From an uncultured Lachnospiraceae bacterium (GTDB lineage Bacteria; Bacillota; Clostridia; Lachnospirales; Lachnospiraceae): a stretch of DNA of 64,000 nucleotides. Shown piece by piece: positions 56,920 to 64,000 of the stretch. The DNA is taken from positions 1-64,000 of the forward strand of contig CACZJZ010000009.1 in the NCBI GenBank assembly GCA_902781655.1, given 5' to 3'. The notes beneath the pieces were generated by a model. The model worked only from the letters and a program-made list of their open reading frames with translations. It was not told the origin of the DNA and made no database searches. Position numbers and translations under genes: made by a program. Every line of letters starts with the position of its first letter. The stretch's first letter is position 1.

Positions 56920-58736
56920 AGATCCTCCTCACCATAGGTTTTCATCTGCTTTCCGCCCCTGCGCCGAGGCTTATCTACAGCAGGCTCATGGGCAATGCCG
57001 CCGCGTCCGGAAACGGCATAGGCTCCACGCATATCCGCATTTTCCGCCTTATTTGACTGCGGGAGGTTACGCTCCAGATCTTCACGGTTGGCATAGGCTA
57101 CTACACGATCTGCCCGCTCCGGCACGATATAAGGCTCCTCGAAGGTGATACCCCATTCCAGGAAAAGCCGCAGGCGGGTACGCATGGGATACCGCCCCGT
57201 TTTCTGGACAATAAAATTCCCCTTTGGAATCGCCTTCAACTCATCAGCCGTCAGCAGCGGACGCTCCATCATCTGCAGACTTTGGCTGGGATCGTTCTTC
57301 CCGCGGCTTACAGACCCAGATAAAACGGTACGGTTTCCGAGTGCCTTCGACAGCACCTCCGCCGTCTGACTGTTAGGTGCAAAGCCGCCGAAGATGGTAT
57401 CCTGGCAGTTGTCCTGAATAATTTCGCTTCCTTCTTTTCCGTAGTTCTTTTCAAGCTGCGCTAAGGACTGAATGATTGGCACCAGCGTCAGGCGGCGGGA
57501 ACGGCCTGCGGAGAACAGCGGAAGGACATCGAAGGGCGGCATGGTACCAAACTCATCGCAAAACAGCACCACGCGGTTTTGCAGCTTGCCACCGTTTTCA
57601 TCCGCTACGGCGAACAGCTCTCGACTCAGATTCTGGATCATCAAGCCCGCCATGAAGTTTTTCGTGGTGTCCTCCTCCGGAAGAATGAGGAAGATGGCAG
57701 ACTTTTCAGAGCCGAACTTTTCCGCGTCAATGGCGCTGTCAAAGCAGAGCACCTGTTCCAGCTCCGAGTCCAGAAACGCATTGAGACGAGAAAGCACAGT
57801 AGACATGACAGAAGCCATGGCCTGTTCCGCGCTATTGAGTGCAGCGCCCGCAAACCATCTGGCTTTGTGGTCAGGTGGCAGCTTACCCATCAGAAGCTGA
57901 AAGTGACTCTTGCCCTTTACCTTACTGGGTTCCAACAGATCCTGCACTAACTTGAAAACGGAAACGATATGCCGGCGTTCCTGGGGATGCTCCTCATCCG
58001 GCGGAAGAAACTCCGCCAGCATCAGGATGACCGAGGTGAGCAGTCCCTCCGCCGCATCATAGAAAAAGGCGTTCTGTCCGCGATTGCTGTCATCGCCATC
58101 GGGGTTGACAATGGTTTTGGCAAGGATCTTGGCGTATTTCTCCGCCTTGGCTCGAGCCGCCAGGTTCTTGGGATCCTCTCGTGCGATATCCATGTAGCGG
58201 TTGACCAGTGTCAGCAGATTATTGCCATCTGAACGAGTAGGATTGCGCAGGTCGATGACGGACACATTGTAGCCGTAGCAGTTCTTTGCAATCGTACCGT
58301 AATTTCGAGCCAGGTCACCCTTGCTGTCCAACGCCAGCCAGCTCATACCGGAGGCGCAGGCGTATTCCAGATTGGGATACAGGAAGAATGCGGTTTTGCC
58401 AATACCGCTGGCGCCGATCATAAGGCAGTGAATGTCATCGCTATCCACCAGTGCGGTGAGTTCCTGCGGTTGCCCCTTGCAACCGAGGATCAATCCCTGC
58501 TCCGTGGGGAGATTCTGTCCTCTGCGCCACTCTCTGACTTTGAAGGGCACATGGGCATAGGTCTGCTTGATTTCCTTGTCGGTGGCCCATCGGGCTGTAC
58601 CATGCTGCCCATCGCCCACAGTGCGGGATTTGATATTGCCAAGGGTATAGTGATGGGACATCATGGACAGCCCGCCGATGACAAGGAACATCGCCGCTCC
58701 CGCCGCGATCAGAATCCAGATACTTGCGTTCAACAT
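56916..58736 (-). CDS. VirD4/TraG-type coupling protein (T4CP)
   Basis: 606 residues. One N-terminal membrane helix (IWILIAAGAAMFLVIGGLSMM). The P-loop is GASGIGKTAFFLYPNLEYA near residue 108; LALDSKGDLARNYG follows. Walker B is VVLFCDEFGTMPPFD near residue 390. It is the hexameric ATPase that brings the relaxase-DNA complex to the transfer channel. Only one predicted N-terminal helix is seen; many relatives have two. Stands 1 bp after the toprim gene. Confidence 0.92.
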   Translation of the reverse strand: MLNASIWILIAAGAAMFLVIGGLSMMSHHYTLGNIKSRTVGDGQHGTARWATDKEIKQTYAHVPFKVREWRRGQNLPTEQGLILGCKGQPQELTALVDSDDIHCLMIGASGIGKTAFFLYPNLEYACASGMSWLALDSKGDLARNYGTIAKNCYGYNVSVIDLRNPTRSDGNNLLTLVNRYMDIAREDPKNLAARAKAEKYAKILAKTIVNPDGDDSNRGQNAFFYDAAEGLLTSVILMLAEFLPPDEEHPQERRHIVSVFKLVQDLLEPSKVKGKSHFQLLMGKLPPDHKARWFAGAALNSAEQAMASVMSTVLSRLNAFLDSELEQVLCFDSAIDAEKFGSEKSAIFLILPEEDTTKNFMAGLMIQNLSRELFAVADENGGKLQNRVVLFCDEFGTMPPFDVLPLFSAGRSRRLTLVPIIQSLAQLEKNYGKEGSEIIQDNCQDTIFGGFAPNSQTAEVLSKALGNRTVLSGSVSRGKNDPSQSLQMMERPLLTADELKAIPKGNFIVQKTGRYPMRTRLRLFLEWGITFEEPYIVPERADRVVAYANREDLERNLPQSNKAENADMRGAYAVSGRGGIAHEPAVDKPRRRGGKQMKTYGEEDL

Positions 58737-58737
58737 T

Positions 58738-59655
58738 TCACCTCATTTCATTCATAGAAAAGCCCTGAGCGTTTTCGGCGCTCAGGGTCAGGTCGTCATT
58801 CCAGTCTTTGTTCTCCGGGATCAGGCGCTCCACGGAATAGCGCACCTCTAACTGATTCTGCATCCGGCGGCTGGCCTGATGACCAGCTTCATCGTTATCG
58901 AGACAGAGCAGAACGGTATCGAGCTGCGGCGCTTGCTCCAATATCTGAACTACCGGCTGAATGGATGTGCCGCAGCAGGTCACATAGCTATGCCGCTGCC
59001 AGTTCTCCGGATAAAGGGTGATGAAGGACAGCATATCGATGGGTGCTTCAAACACATACAGACTTCTGTCTGTGCCGACATGATGGAAGCTGTATCGCAG
59101 GTCGCTGCCCTCCACATTCAGACGGAAGGCTTTTCCGTAGCTGTTGGCGCTGCGCTTATGGGCGTGGCGGGGAACACCATCTGTATCCGTACCAACAAAC
59201 ACGGCGTTGTGATATTCGGCATCCTCATACAGAAGCCCAGCCTTGGCAAAGTGCGCCACCACATCTCTTGCGATGCCGCGATGCTTGATGAGATACGCAA
59301 ACACTCTGCGCATATCTTTGTTGGCGGGCGGCAGTGCAAATGGCTTCACAGGTTCCTCTGTACGTTCCCCGGCAGAAGGATACGCCGTCCCCAGTTCACC
59401 GCCCAGCAGCATTGTCACTGCGTCCGGGTAGCTAAGGCCGTAGAACCGCTGCACAAAGCTGACGGCATGTCCGCCTCGCTCCTCCGCATGGTCATACCAT
59501 TCGTTGCCTCGGACGGTCACGCTGTGGTCACTGGCAAGACGTTTTTCTCTGCCGGAGGAAAGCAGCTTTTCACCACGGCAGCGCAGGAACTCCTCCAGAT
59601 TCACTGCGGCGGCGCGCTGTTTCTGTTCTTCGGTGAAATGAATATAGCTTGACAT
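58738..59655 (-). CDS. DUF3991/toprim-domain protein
   Basis: 305 residues. The first part (EEFLRCRGEKLLSSGREKRLASDHSVTVRGNEWYDHAEERGGHAVSFVQRFYGLSYPDAV) is the CHC2-like/DUF3991 domain of mobile-element primases. A toprim fold follows (SLYVFEAPIDMLSFITLYPENW, TVLLCLDNDEAGHQASRRM) with the Glu and the Asp-x-Asp metal pair. The zinc-binding cysteines of true DnaG primase are absent. It may help to prime DNA synthesis after transfer. Confidence 0.85.
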   Translation of the reverse strand: MSSYIHFTEEQKQRAAAVNLEEFLRCRGEKLLSSGREKRLASDHSVTVRGNEWYDHAEERGGHAVSFVQRFYGLSYPDAVTMLLGGELGTAYPSAGERTEEPVKPFALPPANKDMRRVFAYLIKHRGIARDVVAHFAKAGLLYEDAEYHNAVFVGTDTDGVPRHAHKRSANSYGKAFRLNVEGSDLRYSFHHVGTDRSLYVFEAPIDMLSFITLYPENWQRHSYVTCCGTSIQPVVQILEQAPQLDTVLLCLDNDEAGHQASRRMQNQLEVRYSVERLIPENKDWNDDLTLSAENAQGFSMNEMR

Positions 59656-59669
59656 GGAGTTCTCCTTTT

Positions 59670-61628
59670 TTACATACTCTGCTGATACTGCGTCTGCTCC
59701 TCGTGATCATCCGCCCTGTGACCCATAGCCATACGTTTCTCCATAAGCCGTCTGCGGCGTTTGGAGTCGATACGGATCCCCGCTGGGTTGCTTGGCGGAA
59801 CAGAATTGCTTTGAAATATTCTGCTCATGTGATGGAGCAGCTTGGTTGCCGCCAGCATGACAGACGGATCCCGGAACTGGTCAAAGCGGTCGAGAAAAAA
59901 TCGTGCATACTCATTGCCCTGTGCCGCAGCTCGAATCAGCCATTCTCTGGCCTGCTCACGATCCAGAGGGACATCCCGGCCCAAGAGATACAGCTTGCCC
60001 AAGGTGTACTGTGCAAATTGATTTTCCTGATCAGCGGAAGCTGTCAGATACACAAGAGCCTTTGCCACATCCTTCGGCACGGACTCGTCGGCAAGATAAA
60101 TCTTTCCGAGCCGATACCGTGCAAACTGGTTGCCATGGTCTGCGGCCTTGCTCAGCCATCCCATCGCTTCTACTGTACGCTTCTGAGTGAGGAGCAGCTT
60201 TCCGAGGGCGTACTCCGAGAAATCATTACCGGCTTCTGCAGAGTGGCGAAACCACTGCTCTGCTTTTTCGTGGTCACGCAAGGTGGAGAGATCATCTCGA
60301 TAGAACTTACCAAGCTGATGTGCCGCAACGGTATATCCTTCCTCCCAGAGCCGTTCCAGCGCTTTGACTGCGTCTGCATGTTCCGCATCCAGCGCATAGA
60401 TGTCCTGCAGAACGGCCTTTGCAGTACGGTATCGCTGCGCCTGCTCGTACACGCTGTAGGACTGATGCTCCTCCTTCTGACTTTCCGGCTCCGGCTCATC
60501 CTGCATCCTTTCATCCTCAAAGGTTGGGAGGCCGAGGCGAATGTTCTCGGCCTCCCGGATGATGTCGTTCTTGATTTTGCGAAACTCCTTGCGTTGGGAT
60601 AGCGGGAGTCGCTCCCACGGGGTGCTGTGACCGTAACACTCGTTCAGTTCCTCGTGGATCTGATTCCACACCTCATAGCACTCAGAGACCTCCGGCAGCT
60701 CCGCCAGCGCATCCCCGATGGTATCAACAAGCTGCTTCAGCGGCTTTTTGAGATAGCCATACTGTTTCTTTCCAGTAGTCGTTTCCAGTGCCTGCACAAG
60801 CTGTCGCATGTTGTCCTCGATGATCGGGCTGTCGCAGATCTGGTGCTGCATCCGGCTGATCATTTCCCGCATGGCATTCTGTGCTGCCTCCACCAAGTCT
60901 GAGTAGGCCACATCCTTGCGCTCATAGATTTGCTGCATCTCATCCCGGAAGATAGCATTGGTCAGCTTGGAACGCATCGCCGCTATCCCGTCCTTGGTCA
61001 GGAAGCCTTCCTTGGGATCATCGGACCAGACCATCATGTGGATGTGCGGGTGATGTCCCTCATCATGGAAAGCGGCGCACCAGTGGAAGTTATCGAGCGA
61101 TATCTTCATCGACTTCGCCAGCGTCGGCGCGTTCTCCATGAGGAGCGCGCGCCACGCATCGGCGTTGTTGTATTCCAAACGAGCAGCATCCTCACGGCGC
61201 AGAGAGTAGATGATGGTCCACACATTTCCTTCATGCGCTTCCAGCTCTGACATTGCCGAAGTGAGATCTACGGCAGTGGCAGAACTGAACAGGCCATGAG
61301 CACCTCGCTTCTGCACGCGGGGACGGGTAGCAATGTACTGCATATATCCGCTCTCTGAATCCATTTCGTGAAAGTTAGCATCCAGTGCCATACTAATAAA
61401 TGCGGAGGCCGTACCAAGCGTGGGCGTTTTGCAGTAGTCCTCGTACTCAAACAGTTCCACCGCATCCGGAAAGTCCGTGAGCAGTTTTTGAATAAGCTCT
61501 CGCTGACCTTTTGTGACCGCACCGTTTCCAGCCAGCTTCTCCACGCCTTCACGGGTAGCGATGTAGCGCATGTACCCGCTGGCTTTCCCAGATTTGATAT
61601 AGCCGCTTTTCTGTACGAGCTTCGCCAT
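59670..61628 (-). CDS. MobP3-type relaxase with C-terminal Sel1 repeats
   Basis: 652 residues. N-terminal relaxase: KSGYIKSGKASGYMRYIATREGVEKL (Tyr candidates at about 10, 19 and 22), NFHWCAAFHDEGHHPHIHMMVWSDDP near residue 185 with the three-His metal site. After a helical middle there are about five Sel1-like repeats from 405 to 595 (AAHQLGKFYRDDL, AEQWFRHSAEAGNDFSEYALGKLLL, ARYRLGKIYLADESVPKDVAKALVYL). The relaxase nicks oriT and stays bound to the transferred strand. Sel1 repeats should bind a protein partner. Confidence 0.88.
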   Translation of the reverse strand: MAKLVQKSGYIKSGKASGYMRYIATREGVEKLAGNGAVTKGQRELIQKLLTDFPDAVELFEYEDYCKTPTLGTASAFISMALDANFHEMDSESGYMQYIATRPRVQKRGAHGLFSSATAVDLTSAMSELEAHEGNVWTIIYSLRREDAARLEYNNADAWRALLMENAPTLAKSMKISLDNFHWCAAFHDEGHHPHIHMMVWSDDPKEGFLTKDGIAAMRSKLTNAIFRDEMQQIYERKDVAYSDLVEAAQNAMREMISRMQHQICDSPIIEDNMRQLVQALETTTGKKQYGYLKKPLKQLVDTIGDALAELPEVSECYEVWNQIHEELNECYGHSTPWERLPLSQRKEFRKIKNDIIREAENIRLGLPTFEDERMQDEPEPESQKEEHQSYSVYEQAQRYRTAKAVLQDIYALDAEHADAVKALERLWEEGYTVAAHQLGKFYRDDLSTLRDHEKAEQWFRHSAEAGNDFSEYALGKLLLTQKRTVEAMGWLSKAADHGNQFARYRLGKIYLADESVPKDVAKALVYLTASADQENQFAQYTLGKLYLLGRDVPLDREQAREWLIRAAAQGNEYARFFLDRFDQFRDPSVMLAATKLLHHMSRIFQSNSVPPSNPAGIRIDSKRRRRLMEKRMAMGHRADDHEEQTQYQQSM

Positions 61629-61631
61629 CGC

Positions 61632-62033
61632 TTACACAGACTTCTGAAAGTCCATCGCATCCTTGAAGGAGATGCGGCCATTGGTCCGCTTCATATCTCG
61701 GATAGCCCTGCCGCGCAGGCGCTCATATGTTCCTTCGTCGATGTCGGTATCGTAGGCGATGATCTGTGCCATCAGGTTGATGTCCACGCCCTGCTTGAAA
61801 AGCAGAGAACTGATGCGGCTCGCAAAACCGTCCAGCGTTCCGGTCAGCGTCGTGGAGAGTACTTCAGGCAGAAACGCATTGGCGTTTTTCGTGTGTAAGG
61901 ATCCAACATAAAACTCAATTGCTTTTTTGATAAACTCATTTTTGGCAGCACAGTTATCTGTGCGATAATAATCCTCGACCTTTTGCCACGTGCTGTCTGG
62001 CAACCAAATAGTGTGTTTGTTCTTATTGCTCAT
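61632..62033 (-). CDS. Relaxosome accessory protein (MobC-like)
   Basis: 133 residues from MSNKNKHTIWLPDSTWQKVEDYY; GGAGGGA stands before this ATG. The N-terminal beta strand and helix (HTIWLPDSTWQKVEDYYRTDNCAAKNEFIKKAIEFYVG) are ribbon-helix-helix-like, and the rest is helical (DGFASRISSLLFKQGVDINLMAQIIAYDTD). Such proteins bind oriT and help the relaxase. It is 3 bp upstream of the relaxase gene and follows the hairpin-rich region 62,034-62,350. Confidence 0.75.
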   Translation of the reverse strand: MSNKNKHTIWLPDSTWQKVEDYYRTDNCAAKNEFIKKAIEFYVGSLHTKNANAFLPEVLSTTLTGTLDGFASRISSLLFKQGVDINLMAQIIAYDTDIDEGTYERLRGRAIRDMKRTNGRISFKDAMDFQKSV

Positions 62034-62354
62034 TTTGTCCCTCCATACTGCTTGACGTCGCTCAAATCCACTGAAAACACTGGTTTTTTTGAGCAAATCT
62101 CAAATAAAAGCGTCAACGCTTGATTCCAATGGAGAAAAAGACGTCACTGAAAAAACTCGAAAACAGCCCGCACTGCGGGATGTTGTGAGTGCCCTGATGC
62201 TTAAAAGCGTCAGGGCTTTCTCCTGCTTTTCTTTCGTCGGATGCCAGTCTCCCCACAAAGCGGTTCAACACCCGCTCAAATCCCCGCAGTGGGGTACTTG
62301 CTCGGGCTGCCTGTAAAAAGCGCACACAGCGCCCCACAGGGGCGGACACGGCGG
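62034..62354. other. Candidate origin of transfer (oriT) region
   Basis: No convincing gene in 320 bp. Inverted repeats: GCCCTGATGC/GCGTCAGGGC (about 62,190-62,217), CCCC-GCAGT-GGGG (62282-62294) and CGCCCC-ACA-GGGGCG (62330-62344). A minus-strand frame (62113-62349) is open but has no ribosome site and a composition unlike a protein. Location next to the accessory and relaxase genes is the usual place for oriT. The first hairpin, followed by CTTTCTCC, could also be a terminator. Confidence 0.55.
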
Positions 62355-63362
62355 TTACATCTGCATCCCAGGAGCCTGCGATTCACTTTCACGAAGCTGC
62401 TGGGCGTATTCGTGCAGGCTCATGCCGGTTTGCTGCTGACAGAACGCCTCCATCTTGCTGAGCAGGACTTCCTGTTCAGCAGCATTGAGCGGGTAACTCC
62501 AGCTTTCTTCCGAACCGTCTCCCTTGCAGAGGTTCAGTTCCAGTGTGTCGCACAGACAATCCTGCTCCACATCATAGTTAGCGTAGATGTTGAGCCAGTC
62601 ATCGTTCTGATCGGTGCAGACAAATGTCCCGAAGGCGGCATCCACATCGAAGTCCGCCTGCAGATAAAAGTTGAGCTTGCCGTCTGATTCGATGATCTCC
62701 TCACCGCAAGAAAAGTTCTGTGCGGAGAGATGACCTGCCGAGGTGATTTCTTTGCCTTTCAGATGATTCAACAGCTTGCGCCACTTATCATCGCCCGATG
62801 CGAACTGCGACCGGGTGGCATGATAGACCGCCACCGATACATCACGCATTGCCCAGGTCTGCCAGCCATCCATAATGTGAACAGCGGAGAACTCACGCTT
62901 GTCGAAGTTCACATCGAATACGCCGCGCACCTTTCCAGTGTTCTCCATGCGAAGGGCTGTCAGGGCATCAAACTCTTTTGCTGTGATGGGCTGCCCGCCG
63001 AAAAACATTCCGATGAATTTGCCCGGCGCCACGCCATTGTCTTTCGTAATATAACCGCGCAGCTTTTTCCCGACCGCCAACAGTTCCTTGCCGGGCGAGG
63101 TCTTGAAGTACCATTCCTGACCACGCTCCGTTACATGGTAGGCGGCATAAGTGCGGGCCGCTTCTTCCTCCGCACGCTGTGCAGCAGCTTCCGATTGGAT
63201 CGCACGGCTGATGCGCGCATACTCCCGCTCCGGAAGCTGATTGCACAGCTCGTCCAGTACATTCTCCAGATGCTCCTGCAAGGTTTCGTCCCTGAGATGC
63301 TTCTCGATAGCATTTTTCCAACGCTGGTCGATCCATAGAACGATTTCTTCCTGCTGTGCCAT
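62355..63362 (-). CDS. Conserved conjugative-element protein, unknown function
   Basis: 335 residues, soluble and acidic. An N-terminal helical part (IDQRWKNAIEKHLRDETLQEHLENVLDELCNQLPEREYARISRAIQSEAAAQR) leads to a beta-rich middle (FDVNFDKREFSAVHIMDGWQTWAMRDVSVAVYHATRS) and a C-terminal part rich in Asp (DFDVDAAFGTFVCTDQNDDWLNIYANYD). I recognise the general type from Clostridia ICEs, but no function is known. It starts 1 bp after the next small gene. Confidence 0.75.
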   Translation of the reverse strand: MAQQEEIVLWIDQRWKNAIEKHLRDETLQEHLENVLDELCNQLPEREYARISRAIQSEAAAQRAEEEAARTYAAYHVTERGQEWYFKTSPGKELLAVGKKLRGYITKDNGVAPGKFIGMFFGGQPITAKEFDALTALRMENTGKVRGVFDVNFDKREFSAVHIMDGWQTWAMRDVSVAVYHATRSQFASGDDKWRKLLNHLKGKEITSAGHLSAQNFSCGEEIIESDGKLNFYLQADFDVDAAFGTFVCTDQNDDWLNIYANYDVEQDCLCDTLELNLCKGDGSEESWSYPLNAAEQEVLLSKMEAFCQQQTGMSLHEYAQQLRESESQAPGMQM

Positions 63363-63363
63363 A

Positions 63364-63636
63364 TCAGTTGCCCTCCTTCACCGTGACCGCCATGGGCTTC
63401 GGCTCACTACTCGGCGTTTTGGGTACGGCAGATTTGGCAGTGCGCTTAGGCTTGGGAGCAGGGACAGCCTTGCTGTCCAGATACTCCCGCACAGCTTCCG
63501 GCACCGTCTGCTCATAGAGCTGCTTGAGCGCATCGTCCATGCGGGCCTGCACGGAGGAGTGTTCCTTGCGGAGAGAAAACTCCAGTGCATCCAGCTTGTC
63601 ATCGTCAAAGGTGAGTGTAATATTTACTTTCTTCAT
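63364..63636 (-). CDS. Small conjugative-element protein, unknown function
   Basis: 90 residues. The start MKKVNITLTFDDDKLDALEFSLRKEHSSVQARMDDALKQLYEQTVPEAVREYLD is a strand followed by two helices, like a ribbon-helix-helix or coiled dimer. The last 30 residues are Pro/Lys/Ala-rich and probably disordered. Common next to the 62355-type gene in such elements. Function unknown. Confidence 0.75.
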   Translation of the reverse strand: MKKVNITLTFDDDKLDALEFSLRKEHSSVQARMDDALKQLYEQTVPEAVREYLDSKAVPAPKPKRTAKSAVPKTPSSEPKPMAVTVKEGN

Positions 63637-63647
63637 ACTGTACCTCC

Positions 63648-64000
63648 TCAGTCATAATTGATATACGGAATTTTCAGCCAGTGCGTCCAACCACGGTTCG
63701 CCAGTTCTGTTTTCACCACACCGTACTTGGTACCCATAGCCTCGATGACCTGACCGCCGCCAATGTAAACGCCGATGTGCCCGTCATGCCAAACGGCAAG
63801 GCCGGGAATATCCGGCATGGTATCGATGGTGCCGGACTCTGTGGCGCTGTAGTACATCTGGTTGGCACCGATATCCGGCATCCCGTGGGTACCATAGTCA
63901 ATGGTCATCGTTTCCGGGGACAACCATCCGTATCCCTTGATGAGTCCCACGCAGTCGGTAGTCCTGCCGCCCAGCCAGTTGGCACGGATAAAATCTTCGT
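63648..64000 (-). CDS. NlpC/P60-type cell-wall hydrolase, C-terminal part (cut by window end)
   Basis: The visible 117 codons hold RTTDCVGLIKGYGW with the catalytic Cys and LAVWHDGHIGVYIGGGQVIEAM with the catalytic His, and end with WLKIPYINYD. This is the NlpC/P60 papain-like fold seen at the end of conjugative-element peptidases (CwlT/Orf14-like), which open the wall for the transfer channel. The N-terminus is beyond 64,000, so length and other domains are unknown. Confidence 0.82.
   Translation of the reverse strand, partial: EDFIRANWLGGRTTDCVGLIKGYGWLSPETMTIDYGTHGMPDIGANQMYYSATESGTIDTMPDIPGLAVWHDGHIGVYIGGGQVIEAMGTKYGVVKTELANRGWTHWLKIPYINYD

Noticed and set aside
62113-62349. 78-codon minus-strand ORF
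   Set aside because: No ribosome site, overlaps three inverted repeats in the oriT candidate, and its composition looks like translated structured DNA.

Overview
The window looks like a chromosome segment of an anaerobic gut bacterium of the Bacillota, class Clostridia. The signs are moderate GC, Shine-Dalgarno sites of the GGAGG type, a Clostridia-style LCP/CpsB/BY-kinase capsule module, cell-wall-binding-repeat surface proteins, and a MobP3/VirD4 conjugation module. Species cannot be named from the sequence alone.

Left part (1-15,100): older chromosomal backbone with scars. It starts with the last codons of an IS3-family transposase, a cation/proton antiporter and its TetR neighbour with two operator-like palindromes, then a run of decayed genes (TetR fragment, SDR with an internal deletion, RluA-type pseudouridine synthase with deletion and frameshift). 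A complete-looking F-type ATP synthase operon (atpB-E-F-A-G-D-C, minus strand) follows. It has no separate atpH: the C-terminal domain of the delta subunit is fused to the N-terminus of AtpA. Next come a MATE transporter, an IS30 remnant joined to a cysC remnant, a uracil-DNA-glycosylase-like gene and an aberrant tRNA-Ala(GGC)-like locus.

Accessory part 1 (15,100-23,200): a large serine recombinase, a tightly coupled set (XRE regulator, AlbA_2/ATPase-type regulator, two very small proteins), a MazF-like toxin with a small downstream protein, a hairpin-rich gene-free stretch, a sigma-region-4-like protein, a 12-bp tandem repeat tract, a GAF/SARP-type regulator and another XRE protein.

Capsule part (23,200-54,600): one long minus-strand, mostly overlapping operon for a Wzy-dependent polysaccharide. 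In transcription order it runs TetR regulator, priming sugar transferase, three glycosyltransferases, Wzy polymerase, LicD, a lipoprotein, a NAGPA-domain surface protein, two small membrane proteins, an Lgt-like protein, a giant cell-wall-binding protein, two glycosyltransferases, an acetyltransferase, the Wzx flippase, CapE-CapF-CapG (UDP-L-FucNAc synthesis), the CpsB phosphatase, a fused CapA-CapB kinase, an LCP ligase, GalE and a small zinc-ribbon protein. Lipid-linked repeat units are made and modified in the cytoplasm, flipped by Wzx, polymerised by Wzy under control of the kinase/phosphatase pair, and attached to the wall by the LCP protein.

Accessory part 2 (54,600-64,000): tyrosine integrase with 15-bp inverted sites on both sides, an XRE regulator, and a minus-strand mobilisation/conjugation block (HTH protein, VirD4-type coupling protein, toprim/DUF3991 protein, MobP3-type relaxase with Sel1 repeats, relaxosome accessory protein, a hairpin-rich oriT candidate, two element proteins, and an NlpC/P60-type hydrolase cut by the window end). 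The capsule locus therefore sits between two recombinase-bearing mobile segments.
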